DNA of 64,000 nucleotides from Chloracidobacterium validum (lineage in GTDB: Bacteria; Acidobacteriota; Blastocatellia; Chloracidobacteriales; Chloracidobacteriaceae): contig NZ_CP072648.1 of NCBI RefSeq assembly GCF_018304825.1, positions 107,501 to 171,500 of the forward strand, in the 5' to 3' direction. Below the pieces are notes generated by a model, which made no database searches, had not been told where the DNA came from, and worked only from the letters and a program-made list of their open reading frames with translations. This document shows positions 8,515 through 18,021 of the stretch, in pieces (position 1 is the stretch's first letter; each line of letters starts with the position of its first letter). The position numbers were made by a program, and so were the translations under genes.

Positions 8515-9633
8515 GTGGAATTCTCGGTCGCTAAAGCTGATTTACTCAAGGAACTCGCCTTTCTCAACAATGTCGTCGAAAAGAAAACCACCATCCCGAT
8601 CTTATCCAACCTGCTAATTACTGGGGCGTCAGGGGGGCAGCTTTCCCTGGCCGGGACAGACCTCGATGCGACACTCAAGACTTCCTGCCCGGCAACGATC
8701 AAGCAGGGTGGTACGATCCTTCTCCCGGCCCGGCGGTTGTTTGACATCGCGCGCAATCTCCCCGATGCCGACATTCATTTCAAGAGCGACGGCAGCGGCA
8801 ACATGAACCTTACCTGTGAACGCTCGCGGTTTCGACTTTTCAGCCCCACACCGGAAAACTACCCATCGCTGCCTGAAACACCGCCGTTGCCACTGGCGGT
8901 GTCAGCCGGGATTTTGCGGACGATGATTCCGCGCGTGCTCTTTGCGACCTCACAGGAAGAATCGCGCTACCAGCTCAACGGCGTCCAGGTTGCGGTCAAT
9001 GGCCGGCTCCTCCGCATGGTAGCAACGGACGGCCACCGCTTGGCTTTCATCGAGAAACCAGACAGCCTTTCGGTGGGGGAAGCTGGCAAGCCCGTCAACC
9101 TCCTCATTCCAAAAAAGACCTTGGCTGAAGTCGCGCGGCTCGCCGCGGATGCTACCGATGCCGACATTGCCTTTGGTCAGGATGACCACCACGTGTTCTT
9201 CCAGGTTGGCGCGCGAACCTTTGCTTCGCGGCTACTGGCCGGGCAGTTTCCAAACTACGAAGGCGTCATGCCTAAAAGCAATGACAAGAGCATCGTCTTT
9301 GAAACCGACCGGCTGGTGGCGGCATTCAAGCGGGTTGGCGTTGTCGCGGACGAGACGACGCATGCGGTCAAGCTCCACACGGCGGAAGGCCGGGTCGAGA
9401 TTACAGCGCAGTCGCCAGAATCGGGTGAAGCGGTTGAGACCCTCAGTGTGGATTATCCAGGCCCATCCATGACGATTGCGTTCAATGTGAGCTACATGAT
9501 GGATTTCCTCACGGCTGCGCACAGCACCCAAACGCGGTTTGAGTTCAAGGATGAAATTTCACAGATCGAACTGCGCCCGGTGGATGGGGATGGCTATACC
9601 TACCGGTATGTGGTCATGCCGATGCGGGCCTGA
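8515..9633 (+). CDS. dnaN: DNA polymerase III beta subunit (sliding clamp)
   Basis: A 372-residue protein of standard clamp length. It starts at a GTG (8515) with a ggagg site about ten bases upstream. It begins MEFSVAKADLLKELAFLNNVVEKK-type and contains YQLNGVQV, VATDGHRLAF and, at the end, the clamp C-terminus YRYVVMPMRA. Three structural repeats form the ring that tethers polymerase to DNA. dnaA, recF and gyrB are not adjacent, so this copy is not in the usual oriC cluster. Confidence 0.97.
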   Translation: MEFSVAKADLLKELAFLNNVVEKKTTIPILSNLLITGASGGQLSLAGTDLDATLKTSCPATIKQGGTILLPARRLFDIARNLPDADIHFKSDGSGNMNLTCERSRFRLFSPTPENYPSLPETPPLPLAVSAGILRTMIPRVLFATSQEESRYQLNGVQVAVNGRLLRMVATDGHRLAFIEKPDSLSVGEAGKPVNLLIPKKTLAEVARLAADATDADIAFGQDDHHVFFQVGARTFASRLLAGQFPNYEGVMPKSNDKSIVFETDRLVAAFKRVGVVADETTHAVKLHTAEGRVEITAQSPESGEAVETLSVDYPGPSMTIAFNVSYMMDFLTAAHSTQTRFEFKDEISQIELRPVDGDGYTYRYVVMPMRA

Positions 9634-9645
9634 GTTTGCCGCCGG

Positions 9646-10866
9646 CTAATCATCCACGCTGAGCAACAGGCTTTTCAGGTAACTTCCCTCTGGATGAAAA
9701 ATGCTGACCGGGTGATCGAACGCTTGCCGGTGACGGTGCAGCACGCGGACTTGCCGCCCAGTCTCGCCAGCCGCTTGAAAGACAATCTGCCCGAACAGTT
9801 TTTCATCCACGAAATGGGAGCAAGAGCAGGTCAGAACGAGTCCGCCGGGCGCAACGTTGGCGATGGCGAGTCGGTTGAGGTCTTTGTAGGCCCGTCCGGC
9901 GCGCAGCACATCCTCTTTTTTGCGCGCAAAAGCGGGTGGGTCGAGAATGATGACATCAAAGGCCCCAGTATCCGTTGTCCGCAGATAAGCAAACATATCA
10001 GCCTCGATGAAGTCGTCCAGTGCGGTGGAAAAGCCGTTCAGGGAAACGTTGGCCTGTGCCAGCTTGAGCGCCCCATCTGAGCTATCCACGGAAACTACCT
10101 GCCTTGCCCCGCCGCGCCGCGCGTAAACCGAAAACCCACCGGTGTAAGCAAATCCATTGAGAATGCGCCGGCCCGCCGACAGTGTTTCAAGCAGGGCGCG
10201 CATGTCCCGCTGGTCGAGAAACAGCCCGGTTTTCTGCCCACGCTTGATGTCAACGTGAAAGCGTAGTCCGTTTTCAGTGACAATCAGGGGACCGAAGTCG
10301 CGTCCGTGAAGCAGTCCGACAACATCGGTCAATCCCTCTTCGTAACGCGCGGCCACGTCGGATTTTTCGTAAACGGCGCGTGGCTTGACCAGTTCAACCA
10401 GGGTTTCGAGCACGAGCGGCTTGAGACGCTCCATGCCGAGCGTCGAAATTTGAACCACCAGCACATCGGCATACTGATCCACGATGAGGCCCGGCAGGTT
10501 ATCACCTTCGCTGTTGACGAGCCGGACGGCGTTGGTTTGGTCTGGGTTGAAGTGCCGGTGACGGAGCGCAACGGCGCGCGCGAGGTGTTCCCGAATGGCA
10601 GCGTGCGGCTCGGTATCTCCAAACGAGACCATGCGCGCTGCCAGTGAGCACCGGCGATTGACGTAAGCATAGCCAAGGTGATCGCCGTTGTCCGCGACGA
10701 CGGCCGCGAGTCCACCGGCTTCAAGGCAGTTGGGCCAGTCCGCGATGGCCCCGGAGAAAATCCAGGGGTGACGGTTGCGGACGGATTTATCCCGATTGAC
10801 GCGCAATCGAAGGGCTGGGAACAGGGTGGTTTGGGTACGCTGGGTTGGTTGGTTGACGTTCGGCAT
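9646..10866 (-). CDS. PUA-domain class I rRNA methyltransferase (RlmI-like)
   Basis: A 406-residue protein. The N-terminal PUA-like region has RHPWIFSGAI and NRRCSLAARMVSFG. A linker with VNSEGDNLPGLIVDQYADV follows, then a SAM-binding Rossmann domain with ILNGFAYTGGFSVYA and the catalytic DPPAFARKKEDV. RlmI methylates C5 of a 23S rRNA cytidine; target specificity here is inferred from domain order only. The ATG at 10866 has a ggag element about 9 bases upstream; a GTG at 10881 is an alternative. It converges on dnaN with an 11-bp gap. Confidence 0.88.
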   Translation of the reverse strand: MPNVNQPTQRTQTTLFPALRLRVNRDKSVRNRHPWIFSGAIADWPNCLEAGGLAAVVADNGDHLGYAYVNRRCSLAARMVSFGDTEPHAAIREHLARAVALRHRHFNPDQTNAVRLVNSEGDNLPGLIVDQYADVLVVQISTLGMERLKPLVLETLVELVKPRAVYEKSDVAARYEEGLTDVVGLLHGRDFGPLIVTENGLRFHVDIKRGQKTGLFLDQRDMRALLETLSAGRRILNGFAYTGGFSVYARRGGARQVVSVDSSDGALKLAQANVSLNGFSTALDDFIEADMFAYLRTTDTGAFDVIILDPPAFARKKEDVLRAGRAYKDLNRLAIANVAPGGLVLTCSCSHFVDEKLFGQIVFQAAGETGRQVRVLHRHRQAFDHPVSIFHPEGSYLKSLLLSVDD

Positions 10867-11007
10867 TCGGGCGCGCTCCACGGGAACTGCTGGTTAGATT
10901 CGGCGTTTCTCAGTTAGCATACTTGGGCCGTTACGCCTTGTGGACCAACCCGTGCAAGCGCAAGGCGAGGAAGCCTCGACTAGAATGTACCTGTTGGGAG
11001 GGAAGTT

Positions 11008-11730
11008 ATGAACGATTATCGCTATGATCAGTTCGACCGGCAGTCGCCACCAGCTTATGGTTTTGGCAGCACGCTGGCCGCGGCCGATGCCACCCTGGCC
11101 GCGCGCATGGGCTTTATCCGCAAGGTGTATGCGCTGTTTCTCGGCGGTATCTTCTGCGCCATCGCTGGCGTGGTGACCGCCATCGTGACCGGAATCTGGA
11201 TGGCGATTGTCCAGTACTACTGGCTGGCGCTGCTTTTGCTCATTGGCTCGGTGTTCGCGGTAAGTGCCGTTCGCCGCGTCCGGGGCGTCAACTTGGCGGC
11301 GCTCTTTGCTTTTACCTTCTTTGAGGGCTTACTGATCTCGCCGCTCATCCTGTTTGCGCTCGGACGCAATCCGCTGTCGCTTCTGGCGGCGGGCGGGCTG
11401 GCGGTGGCGGCCTTTGGTGGGCTGACGGCGTACACGTTCGTCACTCGCAAGGATTTCAGCTTCCTGGGCGGTTTTCTTTTCACCGGTCTGATCGTCATTC
11501 TGATTGCTTCACTCATCGGTATTTTCGTTGGGTCAAGCGTGCTGTCACTGGCGATTTCTTCAGGCGCGGTGCTGCTGTTTGCCGGCTATGTGCTCTATGA
11601 CACATCAAGCATCATGCGCGACCTGCCGACGGATGAATATGTAGCTGGTGCGTTGAGCTTGTTCCTGGATTTCTTTGGCATGTTCATTCACCTGCTCAAC
11701 ATCTTCAACATCCTGGGTGGGGACGAATAG
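11008..11730 (+). CDS. Bax inhibitor-1/YccA (TMBIM) family membrane protein
   Basis: A 240-residue polytopic protein with about seven hydrophobic segments after a 35-residue N-terminus. It has the family pattern RKVYALFLGGIFCAI early and ISSGAVLLFAGYVLYDTSSIM, then ALSLFLDFFGMFIHLLNIF at the C-terminus. Bacterial members are pH-sensitive calcium-leak channels or interact with FtsH; the role here is not shown. The gggaggg ribosome site precedes the ATG, and tagaat at 10981-10986 may be a -10 element. A strong terminator follows, so it is probably monocistronic. Confidence 0.92.
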   Translation: MNDYRYDQFDRQSPPAYGFGSTLAAADATLAARMGFIRKVYALFLGGIFCAIAGVVTAIVTGIWMAIVQYYWLALLLLIGSVFAVSAVRRVRGVNLAALFAFTFFEGLLISPLILFALGRNPLSLLAAGGLAVAAFGGLTAYTFVTRKDFSFLGGFLFTGLIVILIASLIGIFVGSSVLSLAISSGAVLLFAGYVLYDTSSIMRDLPTDEYVAGALSLFLDFFGMFIHLLNIFNILGGDE

Positions 11731-11754
11731 TCCCGCCAGTTGCTGCTGCTGGTG

Positions 11755-11794
11755 AAACCGAGGCTGCCCTTCGGCGGCCTCGGTTTTCTTTTTT
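11755..11794 (+). terminator. Rho-independent terminator after the Bax inhibitor-1 gene
   Basis: aaaccgaggc (11755-11764) pairs with gcctcggttt (11777-11786). Inner tgcc/ggcg pairing closes a cttc tetraloop, and tctttttt follows. Confidence 0.92.
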
Positions 11795-11915
11795 GGGCGT
11801 GCGCGGGGGATGGCGCTGTTTGGTGTGGGCACAGGCTTGCGTGCCACGGTCGGCCGGACATAAAACTTCAAATCAACCTGGCCAACACTTCAGCTCTCCA
11901 CCCCGCGGAACGTCT

Positions 11916-13631
11916 ATGCGCGACTTACTCACCGATTTTGAACGCGAGGAAATCGTCTTTGAGCGGCTCGATGCCTGGGCCCACACCTCACCGGATGCCG
12001 TGTACTTCTATTACGGTGAAGATGACCGCGCGCTGACCTTTGGCGAAGTGGCGGACATCACCGACCGGATTGCCGGAAACCTGACCCGCCTGGGCATCGG
12101 ACGGGGCAGCCGGGTATCAGTACTCCTGCACAATCCGCTGGTAACGACGCTGGCGATGTTTGGCATCTGGAAAGCCGGCGCGGTCTTTTGTCCGATCAAC
12201 TATACCTTCACCGGAAAGCTGCTTGCCTACACGCTCAACGATACGCAACCGGACTTGTTGCTGACCGAGCCAGGAATAATCCCGCGCTTGGCGGAAATCA
12301 CCGCCGAACTGGCGCGGCCGCCGCGGGCCGTGGTGTATGACGCGCCGGACACCGCTCACGACCACGTGCCACCGTCCGAGCGTGTGCCGCTGCCGTCCGA
12401 GTTTCCGGCCTTGGACTGGGCGGAATTACTGGCCCCGGCCCCGCGCCCGGACCTAACCGTTCGGTACACCGATCCGGCCAGCATCGTCTATACCTCGGGA
12501 ACCACTGGGCCGTCCAAGGGGGTCATCCTGCCCTTCCGCTGTCTGAACCAGTATTGCTTCCTGGCGCGCAAGTTGTTGACCCGCGAGGATGTCATCTACT
12601 GCGACCTGCCGATGTATCACATTGCCGGGGCTTTTGCGCTCATCGCGCGCGCTGCGTGGGTTGGGTGCGAAGTTGCCGTGTGGAATCGTTTCAGCCCACA
12701 GGAGTTCTGGGCGCGAATCGCAAAGCGCGGCGCAACGACGGCCATCTTGCTCGATGTCATGACGCCCTGGTTGATGAAGGCCCCACCACGCGCTGACGAC
12801 CGCGCCACGCCGTTGGCGAAGGTGCATCTCCAGCCGTTGCCACTCAATCATCAGGAAATCGCGCGCCGCTTCGGATTTGACATTGTCACGACCGGCTTCG
12901 GCCAGACGGAGTCTGGCTTGGGGTTGTGCCTGGTCATCGAGGAAATGCCGGAAGGTGAAGGAACGCCACCCGAACACTGGAAAGGCGCGACCCGCGCCCA
13001 CATCCGCCAAGTCGCCGAACGGTTTGGCGTGCCGGTGGTCGCGGGCGCGGCCGTGACGACCAAAGGGGCCATGGGCCACCCGATGCCCTTTCATGAGGTT
13101 GCCATTCTGGACGCCAACGGCTATCCCTGCGCGCCGGGCGAGCTGGGGGAACTCTGTTTTCGTCCCAAAATTCCGGGACTCCTGTTTGACGGCTATCTGG
13201 GCAAACCGGAGGCCACCCTCAGAGCCTTTCGCAACCTGTGGTTCCACACGGGCGATGCGGCCTACGTGAGTGCCGACGGTGAATACTTCTTCGTTGACCG
13301 ACTGGGCGACCGACTCCGGCGACGTGGGGAAAACTTCTCCAGCTATGTTGTCGAAGACCTGCTGCATCAGCACCCAGAGATTGCCTTGTGCGCCGTGTTC
13401 CCGATTCCTGCCGTGGAAGGCGATGAGGACGATATTGTGGCGTTTGTCGTCCCAAAGTCGGATGGTGCGCTCACCGAGGCACAGCTTCTGGCGTGGGCGA
13501 ATGAGCACTTGCCCAAGTTTATGCAACCGCAGTATGTGCGCCTGGTAACGGAGCTACCGCGCACGCTGACCAATAAGGTGGAAAAGTACAAACTGCGCGC
13601 AGCCGTCCTGCGTGAGCTAGGGCGAGCGTAA
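11916..13631 (+). CDS. AMP-dependent acyl-CoA synthetase/ligase (CaiC-like)
   Basis: A 571-residue member of the ANL superfamily that activates a carboxylic acid with ATP and transfers it to CoA. Visible motifs are the P-loop IVYTSGTTGPSKGVI, TTGFGQTESGLG, WFHTGDAAYV, RLGDRLRRRGENFSS and the C-terminal catalytic-lysine segment LPRTLTNKVEKYKLR. Layout resembles crotonobetaine/carnitine-CoA ligases, but no carnitine genes are nearby, so the substrate is open. The frame is open upstream to 11793; the ATG at 11916 (MRDLLTDFE) fits the family start. Confidence 0.9.
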   Translation: MRDLLTDFEREEIVFERLDAWAHTSPDAVYFYYGEDDRALTFGEVADITDRIAGNLTRLGIGRGSRVSVLLHNPLVTTLAMFGIWKAGAVFCPINYTFTGKLLAYTLNDTQPDLLLTEPGIIPRLAEITAELARPPRAVVYDAPDTAHDHVPPSERVPLPSEFPALDWAELLAPAPRPDLTVRYTDPASIVYTSGTTGPSKGVILPFRCLNQYCFLARKLLTREDVIYCDLPMYHIAGAFALIARAAWVGCEVAVWNRFSPQEFWARIAKRGATTAILLDVMTPWLMKAPPRADDRATPLAKVHLQPLPLNHQEIARRFGFDIVTTGFGQTESGLGLCLVIEEMPEGEGTPPEHWKGATRAHIRQVAERFGVPVVAGAAVTTKGAMGHPMPFHEVAILDANGYPCAPGELGELCFRPKIPGLLFDGYLGKPEATLRAFRNLWFHTGDAAYVSADGEYFFVDRLGDRLRRRGENFSSYVVEDLLHQHPEIALCAVFPIPAVEGDEDDIVAFVVPKSDGALTEAQLLAWANEHLPKFMQPQYVRLVTELPRTLTNKVEKYKLRAAVLRELGRA

Positions 13632-13711
13632 AACACTTTGTTTCCTACTTGGCGACTGTGTTACGAACGAACCGCCGCCAAGGCGCAGCTTGTCCCAGGA
13701 AGGTTCATCAC

Positions 13712-14473
13712 ATGCCGCAGTCGGATGTTATTGATTACCGTATTGTTGGGGATGATTTGCAGGGCGTGATCATCACCCTTGACCCAAATGAGCAAGTGCT
13801 TGCCGAAGCCGGCGTGATGCTCTACATGACGGACGGCATTCAAATGCAGACGACCATGGCGACGGATAGCTCCAAGGGCTTCTTCGGCAATCTGGCCAAG
13901 GCCGTTGGGCGCGTATTTTCCGGCGCAGGCTTTTTTATCACGACCTTTACCAACTACGGTCAGGCGCGGGCCGACGTAGCCTTTGCCGCGCCCTATCCCG
14001 GCAAGATCATCCCCATCGATCTGGCCAAGTTTGGCGGCGAAGTGCTGTGCCAGAAGGACTCGTTTCTCTGCGCCGCGCGGGGGACGGACATCAGCGTTGG
14101 CTTTCAGCAGCGACTTGGCGCAGGCTTTTTTGGCGGTGAAGGCTTTATTCTCCAGCGCCTGCAAGGTGACGGATTAGCCTTCATTCACGCCGGCGGGGCC
14201 ATTATCTCCCACACGTTACGGCCAGGCGAAACCCTGCGCGTGGATACCGGCTGCGTCGTGGCTTTCCAGCCGTCGGTGCAGTTCAATATCCAGTTTGTGG
14301 GTGGCTTCAAAAATGCCCTGTTCGGCGGTGAAGGGTTGTTTTTGGCGTCATTGACAGGTCCCGGCTACGTCATGCTCCAGACGCTACCGTTTAGCCGACT
14401 CGTCGGACGAATTGCCACGACCTTGCCACGCGCTGGCAGCACGTCGAGCAGCCTGTTTGGCGACGACAACTAA
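13712..14473 (+). CDS. AIM24/TIGR00266 family protein
   Basis: A 253-residue all-beta, glycine-rich protein of the AIM24 family. Characteristic segments are LDPNEQVLAEAGVMLYM, SGAGFFITTFTN, FLCAARGTD and LTGPGYVMLQTLPFSRL. Yeast Aim24 affects mitochondrial membrane structure; the bacterial function is not established. The ATG at 13712 has an aggaagg site. It follows the acyl-CoA synthetase by 80 bp in the same direction and may share its transcript. Confidence 0.88.
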   Translation: MPQSDVIDYRIVGDDLQGVIITLDPNEQVLAEAGVMLYMTDGIQMQTTMATDSSKGFFGNLAKAVGRVFSGAGFFITTFTNYGQARADVAFAAPYPGKIIPIDLAKFGGEVLCQKDSFLCAARGTDISVGFQQRLGAGFFGGEGFILQRLQGDGLAFIHAGGAIISHTLRPGETLRVDTGCVVAFQPSVQFNIQFVGGFKNALFGGEGLFLASLTGPGYVMLQTLPFSRLVGRIATTLPRAGSTSSSLFGDDN

Positions 14474-14499
14474 GGACGCCAACGAAGTTAGCGCGCCTT

Positions 14500-15009
14500 T
14501 CAGGACTGAGTGCTGGTTGACTGGGGAGCCGGGGTCTCGGCAGCTTGGGCCGGAGTCTGGTCGAGCGGCTTCAGGTTCTGGTCGTCAAATGCCGCCGGCA
14601 GCAGCGCCGCCAGCGACCACTCGCCCGTTACACCCTGTGGGTTGGTGCTGACGATGCGGATGTCGCCGCAGAATTCCCACAAGACCTGTCGGCAGGCGCC
14701 GCACGGCGGCGTTGGGGTCGCGGCATCAGCGGCAATGACAACCGCGCGGAAAGCCCGCTCGCCTTCGGAAAGCGCCTTGAACAGCGCCACGCGCTCGGCG
14801 CAGACCGTGAGTCCAAACGAGGCGTTTTCAATGTTGCAGCCGGTGTAAAAGCGTCCGTCGCGCGTTTGAATGACCGCCCCAACGGAAAACTTTGAATAAG
14901 GCGCATGCGCGTGCCGCCGCGCTGCCTGTGCGGCGGCAATCAGTGCCGCATCGCTGAGGTTCGTTTTCGGCTCTGGCTTGACCGGGTCGGTCGTGGCTGA
15001 TTCAGTCAT
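14500..15009 (-). CDS. cdd: Cytidine deaminase
   Basis: A 169-residue homotetrameric-type deaminase (usual length about 130) converting cytidine and deoxycytidine to uridine forms. Zinc and catalytic motifs are TGCNIENASFGLTVCAERVA (including the catalytic Glu in its wider context) and PPCGACRQVLWEF with two zinc cysteines. The N-terminal 20 residues and a C-terminal proline/glutamine-rich tail of about 30 residues are extra to the core fold. Its ATG overlaps the plsC stop (ATGA, 15006-15009), so the two are translationally coupled. Confidence 0.95.
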   Translation of the reverse strand: MTESATTDPVKPEPKTNLSDAALIAAAQAARRHAHAPYSKFSVGAVIQTRDGRFYTGCNIENASFGLTVCAERVALFKALSEGERAFRAVVIAADAATPTPPCGACRQVLWEFCGDIRIVSTNPQGVTGEWSLAALLPAAFDDQNLKPLDQTPAQAAETPAPQSTSTQS

Positions 15010-15677
15010 GATGGTGGGCGCAGGAGCTTGCTGGCGATTACCTCGCGCACGGCGCGGGCAGCCTCAGCCGTTACTTCCTTCAAATCGCGGTCATTGGCTG
15101 AAAAGTACATTGGCGGGTGAAAGTGAACCCTGATTTTGCCTGGCCGGGGGAGCTTGCGGTACATGCTCCACGCTTCAAATCCGCCGTTGAGCGTGACCGG
15201 CACAATCGGCACCTGCATTTTGACAGCAATTCGAAAGGCCCCGGCTTTGAAATCCTGTAGGTCGCCGTGGGGTGTCCGTCCGCCTTCGGGGAAAATCATG
15301 ACAATCTGGCCAGCGCGAAGCAGGTCTTGTGTGATCTTGAGCGCGCGTTTGTCGAATGGCTTGTCGTGGTCAACTGGAAAGCACTGGAAATAGCGCAGGA
15401 ACGGACGTAAGTACGACACCCGAAAGACACGGCTCCAGGTCATGAAATGAATCGGACGGCGAATCGGCAGCCCAATCCAAAACGGGTCGGCGTAAGCCTG
15501 ATGATTCGGCGCTAACAGCACGGGGCCGGTCTTCGGCACATGCTCGACGCCGGCGTACGTCATCCGAAAGAATGGGTGGAGCGCCAACCGCAAGGCCGGA
15601 CGGGTCATATAGACGATAGTGCGCTGATGGAAATTCATGGCTTGTTTGGAGCCAGCAGTCATCCACCGCAACGGCAT
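15006..15677 (-). CDS. plsC: 1-acyl-sn-glycerol-3-phosphate acyltransferase (PlsC-like)
   Basis: A 223-residue membrane-associated acyltransferase making phosphatidic acid. The HX4D catalytic motif is NHQAYAD (His59, Asp64), and the phosphate-binding motif is FPEGGRTPHG. A third block, VPIVPVTLNG, is also present. The ATG at 15677 with a ggggg element upstream is chosen; a TTG at 15716 and an internal ATG (MNFHQR) are alternatives. It is first in a coupled pair with cdd. Confidence 0.9.
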   Translation of the reverse strand: MPLRWMTAGSKQAMNFHQRTIVYMTRPALRLALHPFFRMTYAGVEHVPKTGPVLLAPNHQAYADPFWIGLPIRRPIHFMTWSRVFRVSYLRPFLRYFQCFPVDHDKPFDKRALKITQDLLRAGQIVMIFPEGGRTPHGDLQDFKAGAFRIAVKMQVPIVPVTLNGGFEAWSMYRKLPRPGKIRVHFHPPMYFSANDRDLKEVTAEAARAVREVIASKLLRPPS

Positions 15678-15763
15678 GCGCAACGCCCCCGCCAAGCTCG
15701 GCGAGGGCGTGAGCAATAATCCGACGCTGTGAACAGGCAGTGCTGCGGAAACCGTGTAAGCGT

Positions 15764-17188
15764 CTATTCACCTCGGACGCCCAGCGCCCGCGCGATGTTG
15801 AGGCGTCCACCCGTTACCAGTCGCCCGTCGAGTGCAGCAACCGGTGTTACCGAGCGGAGCAGTTGGGCTTTGAGCTGCTTGACCGACTGCTTTGGGTCCC
15901 GCGCCAGCACCAGGGCCGCTGCCCCGGCGACGTAGGGCGTTGCCATCGAAGTGCCTGAGAAGTGCTTGTAGCCTTGCCCGAAGATGTGGACGGGGACCGT
16001 GCTGTACACATCCACACCCGGCGCGGCCAGGTGAACCGTTTTCGTGCCATAACAGGAAAACGACGCCAGTGTGTCATTGGGCGCGAGTGCTGCAACCGAA
16101 AGCACATTGGCGACGTTGTAGGAAGCTGGGTAGTGTGGCACTCGGTCATTGTTGGTCCCGCTGTTGCCGGCGGCTGCCACGAAGAGGATGTCGTTCGCAT
16201 TCGCCGTGCGGATGGCGTCTTCCAGTGCCCGCGAGTAGCCGCCGCCACCCCAGCTATTCGAGAGCACGCGCAGGTTGACACCACGCTGCTTCATTGCAAT
16301 CGCGTAATCAATGCACTCCAGGGCGTCGTTGAGCGTGCCGCGCCCATTGGCATCAAGAAACTTCAGCGCCATGATGCGGACATCCCAGTTGACGCCGGCA
16401 ATCCCGGCCCCGTTGTCACCTTTTGCGCCGATGACGCCCGCGCAGTGTGTGCCATGACCGTTGTCATCCATGGGATTGCCGCTGTTACCCACGGCGCTAT
16501 AGCCATAGTAATCGTCCACGATGCCATTGCCGTCATCGTCAATCCCGTTGTTGGGGATTTCACGCTCGTTGACCCACATGTTGTCGGCAAGGTCTTCGTG
16601 CAGGTAGTCAACGCCTGTGTCAATCACCGCCACGACGACATCACGGTTGCCGGTGGTGACATCCCAGGCCGCGAGCACGGCCGAGTCCACGCCAGGAATC
16701 CCCGGACGCCCACCTTTGATGGGCTGCCCATCGTTGAAGTGTCCCCATTGCTCGGCGAAGCCGGGATCGTCGGGCCGCGTGTCGCCAATTTTGTACACGT
16801 AGTTCGGTTCGACATACTCCACGCCCGGATGCTTCCGTAGGCGCTCCAGAAAAGCGTCGGTCGCGCCGGCTTCGCTTTCCGGGTACATGCCAAAGGCGAA
16901 CTGAGGGAGATTGGGGTAGCGATATGGATTGCGAACGTTCATCTGCTCAAGCATCTGCATGATCAGGCTGGGCTTGGCGGTTCGCTTGTATTTGACGATG
17001 AAGCCATAGCTTTCGGGGCGTTCCGCAACGGTTGCCGCCGAAGGCGGCTGGCTCGGCTTGACTTCGACTCGGCAAGATTTTATGCCACGCGGCTTCGGCG
17101 CTGGCAGGCGGCGCATCAGGCCAATCCCGCCAGCCGCTGCAATGACCGCGCAGCCAAGGGCAAGATGCTTGAGTGTAGATGGACGCAT
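15764..17188 (-). CDS. Secreted subtilisin-like serine protease (peptidase S8)
   Basis: A 474-residue preproenzyme. An N-terminal signal or anchor helix covers about residues 8-24. An I9-like propeptide of about residues 60-130 ends in VEYVEPNYVY. The S8 catalytic domain has Asp190 (VIDTGVDYLHEDL), His245 (NGHGTHCAG) and Ser414 (SGTSMATPYVAG), all intact, and the oxyanion Asn in AAAGNSG. A stretch rich in Asp/Gly/Asn (NNGIDDDGNGIVDD) between Asp and His is a likely calcium loop. The ATG at 17188 has a gggag site. Probably an extracellular or periplasmic scavenging protease. Confidence 0.93.
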   Translation of the reverse strand: MRPSTLKHLALGCAVIAAAGGIGLMRRLPAPKPRGIKSCRVEVKPSQPPSAATVAERPESYGFIVKYKRTAKPSLIMQMLEQMNVRNPYRYPNLPQFAFGMYPESEAGATDAFLERLRKHPGVEYVEPNYVYKIGDTRPDDPGFAEQWGHFNDGQPIKGGRPGIPGVDSAVLAAWDVTTGNRDVVVAVIDTGVDYLHEDLADNMWVNEREIPNNGIDDDGNGIVDDYYGYSAVGNSGNPMDDNGHGTHCAGVIGAKGDNGAGIAGVNWDVRIMALKFLDANGRGTLNDALECIDYAIAMKQRGVNLRVLSNSWGGGGYSRALEDAIRTANANDILFVAAAGNSGTNNDRVPHYPASYNVANVLSVAALAPNDTLASFSCYGTKTVHLAAPGVDVYSTVPVHIFGQGYKHFSGTSMATPYVAGAAALVLARDPKQSVKQLKAQLLRSVTPVAALDGRLVTGGRLNIARALGVRGE

Positions 17189-17342
17189 GACGTGATCTCC
17201 CATGGCGGAATGACAGCCGCGTAGCATCGAACGCAGCCCGTAATGGTAGAAAAAACGCTACACCTTCGTCGGCGCGACGGCAAGCGGGTCGTGGTAAGCC
17301 TCGGCGGATTGGCCGGCGTGAAAGCAGGTGCGGCCAGGCTTG

Positions 17343-17975
17343 TCAGACACCGCGCATCTCAGCCGGCCAAATGAGCTTGTGTAACTGCGCCTGAAACCGA
17401 ACCTGAAGACCGTCGGCTAACAGACGCTCAACGATGGGTTGCCGCTCGACGCCATGCACTGTTGAAAACAGGACGTTCGTCCGCTGCTCCAGCCGGTAAA
17501 TGCGGAGGATTTCGCGTGCCCAAAAGTAATCCGACAGGTCGGCGAGCACAAACTTGACCTCGTCGCGCCGGGTGATGTAGTCCAGATTTGACCACAGGTT
17601 TTTTTCCACCATGCCGCTGCCGGGGCACTTGATGTCGAGGATTTTGACGATCCGTGGGTCAAGTGCGGAGACATCCCGGTGTCCGCCGGTTTCAATCAGC
17701 ACCGTGTAGCCTTCGTCGAGTAACTTTTCGGCAAGTTCGTGAATGTCTTTTTGCAGCAGTGGCTCACCGCCGGTGAGTTCGACGAGGCGGGTCGGGTAGG
17801 CATGCACCCGTTCCAGAATCGCTTCGACCGACATGTGCGTTCCGCCGGTGAAGGTGTATTCCGAGTCACACCACGTACACCGGAGGTCGCAGCCGGTCGT
17901 GCGCACAAACGCGCAGGGCAGTCCGGCATAGCTGGATTCCCCTTGGATGCTGAAGAAAATCTCGGTAACGCGCAT
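17343..17975 (-). CDS. queE: 7-carboxy-7-deazaguanine synthase (radical SAM)
   Basis: A 210-residue QueE. It rearranges 6-carboxytetrahydropterin to 7-carboxy-7-deazaguanine, the precursor of queuosine and other 7-deazapurines. The radical SAM cluster motif CX3CX2C is Cys29, Cys33 and Cys36 (TTGCDLRCTWCDSEY). IFFSIQGESSYAGLPCAFVR and VELTGGEPLLQ are typical. queC and queD are not in the window. It lies 46 bp after the glycosyltransferase gene in the same direction. Confidence 0.95.
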   Translation of the reverse strand: MRVTEIFFSIQGESSYAGLPCAFVRTTGCDLRCTWCDSEYTFTGGTHMSVEAILERVHAYPTRLVELTGGEPLLQKDIHELAEKLLDEGYTVLIETGGHRDVSALDPRIVKILDIKCPGSGMVEKNLWSNLDYITRRDEVKFVLADLSDYFWAREILRIYRLEQRTNVLFSTVHGVERQPIVERLLADGLQVRFQAQLHKLIWPAEMRGV

Positions 17976-18021
17976 GGGGAAAACGGCTCACTCCGAAAGC
18001 AAAGCTGACTCAGACAATCGG

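Noticed and set aside
12453-13526. 357-residue minus-strand frame inside the acyl-CoA synthetase
   Set aside because: Shadow of the ANL enzyme with all its motifs intact.
15962-16840. 292-residue plus-strand frame opposite the subtilase
   Set aside because: The subtilase has a complete catalytic triad on the other strand; this frame is its complement.
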